The translations under genes and the position numbers were made by a program. The notes under the pieces are model-generated. The model ran no database searches. It had not been told where the DNA came from and worked only from the letters and a program-made list of their open reading frames with translations. Shown in pieces: positions 7,611-12,408 of a stretch of DNA of 12,408 bases. The stretch is from an uncultured beta proteobacterium (GTDB lineage: Bacteria > Pseudomonadota > Gammaproteobacteria > Burkholderiales > Burkholderiaceae_C): the NCBI GenBank assembly GCA_903870955.1, contig CAIQEX010000321.1:1-12408 (forward strand). Reading direction: 5' to 3'. Each line of letters opens with the position of its first letter. Within the stretch, counting starts at the first letter, position 1.

Positions 7611-7849
7611 AAAAGCCTCCTTGTGTCACTGTTGGTCTGCGCACAGGGGTATTTCTTACACCCACCGGCTCAAACAGTTTGGCAGCGCACCAAAATTACC
7701 ATACCCAAGTCAATTCGCCACAGCGTAGGGGTAAAGAGGCGGCATGCAAATGAAAAGGGCGGAAGACTGATAACCAGTCTTCCGCCCTTTTTTGATTTGT
7801 TACAAAGTCCCGGCCCTGAACGGGGCCGGTTCTCTGACCAGAAACCTGC
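7611..7849. other. Intergenic region between msrP and cytochrome c4 gene
   Basis: This 239-base gap holds no convincing open frame. It contains the terminator at 7753-7791 and a GC-rich 7-bp hairpin (7810-7816 with 7823-7829, six-base loop) just after the cytochrome stop codon. On the msrP side there is a short inverted repeat, GGGTGT/ATACCC on the minus strand (7663-7647), with a five-base loop including one G-T pair. A TTGACT at about 7713-7708 (minus) could be a -35 element for msrP, but no matching -10 lies at a normal spacing. Confidence 0.5.
7753..7793 (-). terminator. Intrinsic terminator downstream of cytochrome c4 gene
   Basis: A perfect 17-bp inverted repeat (7753-7769 with 7775-7791) has a five-base loop, ATAAC on the plus strand. 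The stem is flanked by A/T runs on both sides, so it could act on both strands. Read on the minus strand it ends in TTTT about 60 bases beyond the cytochrome c4 stop. That makes the cytochrome gene the natural client, since nothing upstream on the plus strand needs terminating. Confidence 0.9.
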
Positions 7850-8479
7850 TTAGTGCAGACCAGCGATGTAGTCGCTGACGGCCTTGATTTCGCGGTCGTT
7901 CAGTTTGGCTGCGACTTGCGTCATTTGCAGGCTGTTGGTGCGCACGCCGTCCCGGAATGCTGTCAACTGGGCCGTCGCGTATTCCGCGTTCTGGCCTGCC
8001 AGACGCGGGTATTGGGCAGGGATGCCTGCGCCATTGGGGCTATGGCAGCCAGCGCATGCGGGCACCTGGCGGTCGGCAATGCCACCGCGGAAAATGCGTT
8101 CGCCCAAGGTGACAAGATCCTTTTCCTTGGAAGTGCCTTCCTTGGACGCTTTGCTGCTGACCCAGAAGGCGATGTTTTTCATGTCATCTTCAGACAGGGT
8201 CGAAGCAAAGCCCAGCATGATCGGGTTGGCGCGTTTGCCGGCTTTGAATTCCGTCAGTTGCTTGACCAGGTACTCGGGATGTTGCTGAGCCAGCTTGGGA
8301 TAAATGGGGGCACTCGAATTGCCATCCGGACCATGGCAAGCGGCACATACGGCACCAAAACTTGCCTCACCTTTGGCTAAATCAGGCTTGAACTTGGCTG
8401 GTGCGGCCTCGTTAGCCACGGCCGAAAAAGAGAATGCGGCTACAAAGCCAGCGATAAGCAGAGGGGCAAACAACTTCAT
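7850..8479 (-). CDS. Dihaem cytochrome c4
   Basis: This is a periplasmic or membrane-associated dihaem c-type cytochrome that carries electrons from the bc1 complex to terminal oxidases. The 209-residue product has a Sec signal peptide with cleavage likely after AVANE-adjacent Ala (about residue 22). It has two homologous cytochrome domains with haem-binding sites CAACH (45-49) and CAGCH (142-146). Distal methionines are likely Met 88 (NPIMLGF) and Met 186 (SLQMTQV). Length and duplicated architecture fit cytochrome c4. The ATG has no obvious Shine-Dalgarno sequence: the preceding bases on the minus strand are C-rich. The gene is divergent from engB with 70 bases between starts, and a strong terminator follows it. 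Confidence 0.93.
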   Translation of the reverse strand: MKLFAPLLIAGFVAAFSFSAVANEAAPAKFKPDLAKGEASFGAVCAACHGPDGNSSAPIYPKLAQQHPEYLVKQLTEFKAGKRANPIMLGFASTLSEDDMKNIAFWVSSKASKEGTSKEKDLVTLGERIFRGGIADRQVPACAGCHSPNGAGIPAQYPRLAGQNAEYATAQLTAFRDGVRTNSLQMTQVAAKLNDREIKAVSDYIAGLH

Positions 8480-8512
8480 GGTGGGGTGGTTTCTGAGAGG
8501 AAAAACTACATC

Positions 8513-8522
8513 ATTCTACAAT
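8513..8522. promoter_or_regulatory. Overlapping divergent -10-like elements between cytochrome c4 and engB
   Basis: The near-palindrome ATTCTACAAT reads as TACAAT on the plus strand (8517-8522, towards engB) and TAGAAT on the minus strand (8518-8513, towards the cytochrome gene). Each is a 5/6 match to the -10 consensus. No good -35 hexamer is seen for either, so the assignment is weak. If real, the two promoters would exclude each other. Confidence 0.3.
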
Positions 8523-8549
8523 GGCGCTTTGGGTTTACCGCAGCAATCA

Positions 8550-9326
8550 ATGACCATCCCTCCGAACCCAAGCAAATTAGCTTCCAAGACCCCCGCCAAA
8601 ACAGCGCCAGAAAAATCTGCGGCCACCGTTGCCATGGGTTGGTTGCATACCGCCAAATTTTTGACAACGGCACCGCAATTGCACTTTTTGCCCGCGTTGG
8701 ATGTGCCTGAAATTGCCTTTGTTGGCCGTTCGAACGCCGGCAAATCGACTTGTATCAATACGTTGACACAGCAAAAACAGCTGGCATTTGCCTCCAAGAA
8801 ACCGGGCCGAACCCAGCACATCAACCTGTTTTCCCTGGGCAAACAAGGTGTCATGGACGCGGTTTTGACCGACTTACCGGGCTACGGCTATGCGGCGGTA
8901 CCCAAGCAGGACAAGATTCGCTGGCAGCAGGTGATGGCCAATTACCTGGTCAGCCGTGAAAACCTGATGGGTATTGTCCTGATGTGTGATCCGCGCCACG
9001 GCATGACGGAACTGGACGAAATCTTGCTGGAAGTGATTCGTCCGCGGGTCGAAGAGGGTCTGAAATTTCTGATCGTGCTGACCAAGTCCGACAAACTGAC
9101 CCGCACGGAAGCGGCCAAGGTGCTCTCCATCACCAAGCTACAGGCCGGTGGCGGCGATGTCATGCTGTTTTCTGCCCCGAAACGCCAGGGCATCGAAGAA
9201 GTGGCGCAGCTGCTCTACCAATGGGCGCATCCGGAAGAAGCCAAGGCTGCACGCAAGGCCGCAGCGGCGGCAACGGCCGCAACGCTGGAACAGGATTCTG
9301 AGCCGCCGGAGCTCCCTGAAGACTAA
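8550..9326 (+). CDS. engB: Ribosome biogenesis GTP-binding protein EngB (YihA/YsxC)
   Basis: EngB is an essential cytosolic GTPase for late 50S subunit assembly. From the ATG at 8550 the product is 258 residues. G motifs are: G1 GRSNAGKS (59-66), G2 Thr 88 in PGRTQHIN, G3 DLPGYG (108-113), G4 TKSD (178-181) and G5 SAP (208-210). The C-terminus is an Ala/Glu-rich low-complexity extension (about 229-258). The frame is open upstream into the antisense of the cytochrome gene, but that part is not credible. No strong Shine-Dalgarno sequence precedes 8550. ATG 8634 (residue 29, MGWLHTAKF) is an alternative that would remove a Pro/Lys/Ala-rich leader of a kind often seen in Burkholderiales homologues. 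Confidence 0.95.
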   Translation: MTIPPNPSKLASKTPAKTAPEKSAATVAMGWLHTAKFLTTAPQLHFLPALDVPEIAFVGRSNAGKSTCINTLTQQKQLAFASKKPGRTQHINLFSLGKQGVMDAVLTDLPGYGYAAVPKQDKIRWQQVMANYLVSRENLMGIVLMCDPRHGMTELDEILLEVIRPRVEEGLKFLIVLTKSDKLTRTEAAKVLSITKLQAGGGDVMLFSAPKRQGIEEVAQLLYQWAHPEEAKAARKAAAAATAATLEQDSEPPELPED

Positions 9327-9358
9327 AGGTCTGCGCTTTTGGGAAGCCCGTTGCCTTG

Positions 9359-9381
9359 CGCCCCTACGCATTAGTAGGGCG
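9359..9381. terminator. Possible bidirectional hairpin between engB and lpxL
   Basis: CGCCCCTAC (9359-9367) pairs with GTAGGGCG (9374-9381), leaving one bulged base and a six-base loop that contains the TAA stop of the acyltransferase gene. It sits between two convergent genes. There is no T-run on either side, so it is not a classic intrinsic terminator; it could be a transcript-end stabiliser or simply chance. Confidence 0.35.
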
Positions 9382-10234
9382 GTGTTTCCCCGTTCGGCCG
9401 GTCCTTGAAGCGCTTGTGCACCCAGTAATACTGGGTTGGCATCTGATCGATATAGGTCTGAAGTCTCAGATTCATCAACGCCGTGTCGGCTACTGAATCT
9501 GCCGTCGGAAAATCCTGCCAGGCGGACAACACTTCAATCTCATAACCATCTTTCGTCAAGCGGCTGATGATGGGAACCACCTTGGCACGGCTCAGCCGCG
9601 AGAAGCGCGACAGGGAGGGAACCGTGCAAGCTGCCACACCATAAAAGGGCACAAACACCGATTCTTCCGGCCCAAAATTCATGTCGGGCAGCAGGTACAA
9701 GGGCTCACCCACTTTGAGCGCAGCAATGATGGGTTTGACGCCTTCGACGCGCCCGAATAGCCGTGCATTTCCAAAGCGCTTGCGACCCTGCAGGATCCAC
9801 GCATCCGATACTTTATTCGCCTGGTCGGTGTAGATGGTTGTAAAGCGCCGGGGCAATTGCTGCGTAATGGCGGTCCAACCTGCATCCAGTCCAACAAAGT
9901 GGGGAGCGAAGATAACGGTCGGTGCATTGCCGTCGAGCTCATGCACGGCCCCCGTCAGACGCAGGCGTTTTTTGATGGCTCTCACATCGCCATGCCATAG
10001 CCAGCCCCGGTCCAACCAGGCCTTGGCAAAATAGTCGAAAGTTTCCCGAGCGGCGCGGCGCACCTGGGCGTCGCTCCAGTCCGGAAAACACAGGTGCAAG
10101 TTGATCAGCACCACGCGCCGACGTGAGGAAACAACCGCATACAGAACCCAGCCTAGCAACCAGCCCAGTCCACGCACCCAGGCCAAGGGCAAGTAAGCGC
10201 TACAGCGCATGAGCCACAGCATGAGATAGGTCAT
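9371..10234 (-). CDS. lpxL: Lipid A biosynthesis acyltransferase (LpxL/HtrB family), HX4D type
   Basis: Enzymes of this family transfer a secondary acyl chain from acyl-ACP to Kdo2-lipid IVA at the inner membrane. The 287-residue product starts with a hydrophobic anchor (MTYLMLWLMRCSAYLPLAWV...). It shows the acyltransferase motif HFVGLD (His 112, Asp 117). It also has NLHLCFPDWS (45-54) and LLPDMNFGPEESVFVPFYG (181-199), typical of LpxL. The ATG at 10234 overlaps the preceding gene's stop as ATGA, and AAGG lies about 9 bases upstream. The frame is open further upstream, but that extension only shadows the neighbouring gene. Which acyl chain and position it uses cannot be told from sequence alone; the symbol is the family name. 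Confidence 0.88.
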   Translation of the reverse strand: MTYLMLWLMRCSAYLPLAWVRGLGWLLGWVLYAVVSSRRRVVLINLHLCFPDWSDAQVRRAARETFDYFAKAWLDRGWLWHGDVRAIKKRLRLTGAVHELDGNAPTVIFAPHFVGLDAGWTAITQQLPRRFTTIYTDQANKVSDAWILQGRKRFGNARLFGRVEGVKPIIAALKVGEPLYLLPDMNFGPEESVFVPFYGVAACTVPSLSRFSRLSRAKVVPIISRLTKDGYEIEVLSAWQDFPTADSVADTALMNLRLQTYIDQMPTQYYWVHKRFKDRPNGETPPY

Positions 10235-11064
10235 GGCCCGACCTTTTTGGGCGACTTGTATCGGGCATAACCCCAAAGGTACTGCTGAGGTTTTTGCAAA
10301 ATCAAACGTTCCATGGCGCCATTTATCTGACCGGCGGCATCGGTCATATCCGCAGAGAGCGTTTCTTGCAGGGGCATGACGTGAACCACATAGCCTCTCC
10401 CCCAAGACAATCGTTCGCCCCAGGCAAGCAGCACGGTCGCCCCGGTTTGCAGAGCCAACCGCGCCGACAGTGTCATGGTGTAAGCCGGCTTGCCAAAAAA
10501 AGGCGCCCAGACACCCATGCCTTCAGGCGGCACCTGGTCTGGCAACAGTGCAACACACTGTCCGGCTTTCAGCGCTTTGATGAGTTGTTTAACACCCGCC
10601 ATGCTGGTCGGCGCGGTGGCCAAGCCTGGACGTTGGCGGGATCGCATCACCACGGCGTGGAGCCACGCCTTGCGTGGCGGTCTGAATAGCACGGTCATGG
10701 GCTTATGCGTTACACCATAGCGCTCGACATAAGCCCGTGCCGCCACCTCAAAGCTACCCAGATGTGGTGTGAGGAAAACAATCCCCCTGGCCTGTGCCAA
10801 GGCGGCATCCACATGCTCCGCACCGTGCCAAACTACCGGAACGGGACGGCCCATCCACAATCGAGGAAGCTCTGCAATCAGTCGACCCGATTCGCCCACC
10901 GCATCCATCCAAAGGCCACGATCAACTCCGGCAAGCGCCAGATTCTCAAGAAAACGGCGTCGGTAGTCGCTGGAAGCCAGAAACGCCATCCAGCCCATGA
11001 CCCAGCCCATGCCGTGCAAGGCCCACAAAGGCAAATGCGAAAGGAGTCTGAAGAGAACGGTCAT
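10231..11064 (-). CDS. Lysophospholipid/lipid A acyltransferase family protein, HX4E type
   Basis: This is a second, more divergent LpxL/LpxM-like acyltransferase, first gene of a two-gene unit. The 277-residue product has an N-terminal membrane anchor (about 1-30) and the catalytic motif HLGSFE (His 101, Glu 106), in which Glu replaces the Asp of its neighbour. LFRPPRK (126-132) and LLPDQVPPEGMGVWAPFFGKPAYTMTL (173-199) also match the family. The ATG at 11064 gives the usual N-terminus; an in-frame GTG at 11082 would add six residues. Neither has a clear Shine-Dalgarno sequence. The stop overlaps the next gene by 4 bases, suggesting both acyltransferases act in the same LPS-acylation pathway. 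The gene is divergent from metK with 180 bases between starts. Confidence 0.85.
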   Translation of the reverse strand: MTVLFRLLSHLPLWALHGMGWVMGWMAFLASSDYRRRFLENLALAGVDRGLWMDAVGESGRLIAELPRLWMGRPVPVVWHGAEHVDAALAQARGIVFLTPHLGSFEVAARAYVERYGVTHKPMTVLFRPPRKAWLHAVVMRSRQRPGLATAPTSMAGVKQLIKALKAGQCVALLPDQVPPEGMGVWAPFFGKPAYTMTLSARLALQTGATVLLAWGERLSWGRGYVVHVMPLQETLSADMTDAAGQINGAMERLILQKPQQYLWGYARYKSPKKVGP

Positions 11065-11072
11065 GCTTGAGA

Positions 11073-11078
11073 TAAAAT
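11073..11078 (+). promoter_or_regulatory. Candidate -10 element for metK
   Basis: TAAAAT (5/6 match to consensus) lies 9-14 bases inside the divergent gene's upstream side. It would put the metK transcript start near 11085, at the beginning of the first leader hairpin. No good -35 is visible 16-18 bases upstream; the sequence there is AAGAG-rich. The inferred leader is about 160 bases. Confidence 0.35.
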
Positions 11079-11082
11079 GCAC

Positions 11083-11244
11083 CGTGTCGCTGAGTTATGG
11101 AACTACTTGCAGGGCGACACGCACGAGGGGCTTTCTTAAAAGAATGCCATTGTGCCTTGCCAATATTGGCAAATCTGCTAAAGCGTTCGCTGAAAGCCCA
11201 AAAGCCAAAGCAACGCAACCTGTTGAACTTTTGGAGATACTTTT
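11083..11244 (+). promoter_or_regulatory. Structured metK 5' leader, candidate cis-regulatory RNA
   Basis: The stretch before metK is unusually rich in perfect complementary segments. Helix A is CGTGTCGC (11083-11090) with GCGACACG (11114-11121). Nested inside it is AGTT/AACT with loop ATGG (11093-11104). Helix B is GGGCTTTC (11128-11135) with GAAAGCCC (11192-11199). It encloses a TTGCC/GGCAA hairpin (11157-11172) and a small AGC-GTTC-GCT hairpin (11182-11191), a multibranch arrangement. Helix C is CCAAAAG (11198-11204) with CTTTTGG (11228-11234). It reaches into the Shine-Dalgarno GGAG (11233-11236) and shares bases 11198-11199 with helix B. MetK makes S-adenosylmethionine, so feedback by SAM or a related metabolite is plausible. 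I cannot match the layout by eye to SAM-I, SAM-II, SAM-III or SAH riboswitch consensus. No expression data support it. Confidence 0.45.
11157..11172. repeat. 16-base perfect palindrome TTGCCAATATTGGCAA in metK leader
   Basis: TTGCCAATATTGGCAA is its own reverse complement over all 16 bases. It can act as a hairpin in the RNA (TTGCC/GGCAA stem, six-base loop) or as a dimeric repressor site in the DNA. It lies 73 bases before the metK ATG. I do not recognise the regulator. Confidence 0.85.
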
Positions 11245-12408
11245 ATGGCGAACGATTTTCTATTTACTTCTGAGTCCGTTTCTGAAGGCCACCCCGACAA
11301 GGTAGCCGACCAGATATCTGACGCCATCCTGGACGCAATTTTCAAGCAGGACCCCAAGTCCCGCGTTGCGGCCGAAACCCTGACAAATACCGGACTGGTC
11401 GTACTGGCGGGTGAAATCACCACCAATGCCCACGTGGACTACATCCAGGTGGCACGTGACACGATCAAACGCATTGGCTACGACAACACCGACTACGGCA
11501 TCGACTACAAAGGTTGCGCCGTGCTGGTCGCCTATGACAAACAGTCCAACGACATCGCCCAGGGCGTTGACCACGCCTCGGACGACCACCTGAACACCGG
11601 TGCCGGTGACCAGGGCCTGATGTTTGGCTACGCCTGCGACGAAACGCCCAGCCTGATGCCCGCGCCCATCCACTACGCGCACCGTCTGGTCGAGCGCCAG
11701 GCACAGCTGCGCAAGGACGGCCGCATGCCCTTCCTGCGCCCCGATGCCAAGAGCCAGGTGACGATGCGCTATGTCGACGGCAAGCCGCACAGCATCGACA
11801 CCGTGGTGCTCAGCAGCCAGCACAGCCCCGACCAGAGCGAGACGCAAACCACGATGAAGGCCAGCTTCATCGAGGCCGTGATCGAGGAAATCATCAAGCC
11901 GGTGCTGCCCAAGGAATGGCTGCAAAACACCCGTTACCTGGTCAACCCCACCGGCCGCTTCGTCATCGGCGGCCCGCAGGGCGATTGCGGCCTGACCGGC
12001 CGCAAGATCATCGTCGACACCTACGGCGGCGCCTGCCCGCACGGCGGTGGCGCCTTCAGCGGCAAGGACCCGAGCAAGGTGGACCGCTCGGCCGCCTATG
12101 CCGCCCGCTATGTGGCCAAGAACGTGGTGGCTGCCGGCCTGGCGCGCCAGTGCCAGGTGCAGGTGGCCTACGCCATCGGCGTGGCCAAGCCGATGAACGT
12201 GACCATCTTCACCGAAGGCACGGGCGTGATCAGCGACGAGAAAATTGCCGCCTTGGTGGCCGAGCACTTTGACCTGCGCCCCAAAGGCATCATCCAAATG
12301 CTCGACTTGCTGCGTCCGATCTACAGCAAGACAGCGGCTTATGGCCACTTTGGTCGTGAAGAACCAGAGTTCACTTGGGAGCGTACGGACAAGGCTGCAG
12401 CTCTTAAA
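11245..12408 (+). CDS. metK: S-adenosylmethionine synthetase MetK (partial, last few codons beyond right edge)
   Basis: MetK makes S-adenosylmethionine from ATP and methionine in the cytosol and supplies most cellular methylation. 388 codons are present. The family is about 390 residues, so only about five codons plus the stop are missing. Signatures visible are GHPDK (15-19), the flexible loop region [15 protein letters not shown] (95-109), [12 protein letters not shown] (119-130), [24 protein letters not shown] (239-262) and the phosphate-binding GGGAFSGKD (267-275). GGAG lies 8 bases before the ATG. The central part (about 11640-12180) has far higher GC and stronger G/C-ending codon use than either end, a mosaic pattern. 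Upstream is a long structured leader. Confidence 0.97.
   Translation, partial: MANDFLFTSESVSEGHPDKVADQISDAILDAIFKQDPKSRVAAETLTNTGLVVLAGEITTNAHVDYIQVARDTIKRIGYDNTDYGIDYKGCAVLVAYDKQSNDIAQGVDHASDDHLNTGAGDQGLMFGYACDETPSLMPAPIHYAHRLVERQAQLRKDGRMPFLRPDAKSQVTMRYVDGKPHSIDTVVLSSQHSPDQSETQTTMKASFIEAVIEEIIKPVLPKEWLQNTRYLVNPTGRFVIGGPQGDCGLTGRKIIVDTYGGACPHGGGAFSGKDPSKVDRSAAYAARYVAKNVVAAGLARQCQVQVAYAIGVAKPMNVTIFTEGTGVISDEKIAALVAEHFDLRPKGIIQMLDLLRPIYSKTAAYGHFGREEPEFTWERTDKAAALK

Noticed and set aside
8304..8549. N-terminal extension of engB by 82 codons
   Set aside because: It is antisense to the cytochrome c4 signal peptide and first haem domain, and EngB homologues begin close to 8550.
10235..10405. 57-codon upstream extension of the second acyltransferase
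   Set aside because: It is an out-of-frame shadow of the preceding gene's 3' end. The ATGA overlap at 10231-10234 is the natural start, giving the family N-terminus.
11122..11200. Match of the metK leader to the SAH riboswitch
   Set aside because: CACGAGGGGC looks superficially like the conserved GAGGAGCGCTGC core, but the GCTGC part and the matching AGGCTCG strand are missing.
11097..11273. 58-codon frame starting ATGGAACTACTT across the metK leader and overlapping the metK start
   Set aside because: It has no Shine-Dalgarno sequence, its ATG sits in the loop of a leader hairpin, it has no run of methionine codons expected of an attenuator peptide, and the product is unrecognised. It is worth revisiting only if ribosome profiling shows occupancy.
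11260..12348. 362-codon open frame on the minus strand antisense to metK
   Set aside because: The metK frame is unambiguous. The antisense frame is open because of the G/C-ending codons of metK, and its product is a low-complexity Val/Ala/Gly/His-rich string.

Overview
The window reads as a chromosomal core region of a betaproteobacterium in the order Burkholderiales, most likely Comamonadaceae (Rhodoferax/Polaromonas-like). This rests on gene content and order: pilMNOP divergent from a class A penicillin-binding protein gene, then cyaY and lptM, then msrPQ, a dihaem cytochrome c4, engB, two lpxL/htrB-type acyltransferases and metK. The protein sequences also look like that group. The organism call is inference, because no search was run. 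Base composition is about 55-60% GC with two clear departures: an AT-rich start (about 1-180) and a very GC-rich core of metK.

Layout. Bases 1-2848 (minus strand) hold the type IV pilus alignment-subcomplex operon pilM-pilN-pilO-pilP. It is tightly packed, with 4-base stop/start overlaps, and pilP runs off the left edge. A 268-base divergent intergenic region separates it from mrcA (plus strand), which encodes bifunctional peptidoglycan synthase PBP1a. cyaY (minus) converges on mrcA with an 11-base gap and is divergent from lptM (plus), with only 12 bases between their starts. lptM overlaps the 3' end of msrQ (minus) tail to tail by 120 bases. msrP (minus) lies just upstream of msrQ. A 239-base gap follows, holding a strong intrinsic terminator for the cytochrome c4 gene (minus). 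That gene is divergent from engB (plus). Two tandem lipid A acyltransferase-family genes (minus) converge on engB. They are divergent from metK (plus), which reaches the right edge lacking only a few codons.

How the genes work together. Most encode cell-envelope or periplasmic functions: the pilus inner-membrane platform, peptidoglycan synthesis, LPS-export maturation (LptM), LPS acylation, and periplasmic methionine-sulfoxide repair fed by a haem quinol oxidase. CyaY, EngB and MetK are cytosolic housekeeping proteins for iron-sulfur cluster assembly, 50S ribosome assembly and S-adenosylmethionine synthesis.

No mobile element, CRISPR array, tRNA, rRNA or defence system is visible. The most interesting non-coding signal is the roughly 160-nucleotide leader of metK. 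It contains several perfect helices, a 16-base palindrome, and an alternative pairing that reaches into the ribosome-binding site. It looks like a cis-regulatory RNA that I cannot match by eye to a known SAM riboswitch class. Other leads are the antisense lptM/msrQ overlap, where lysA would normally be expected, and a GC mosaic inside metK.
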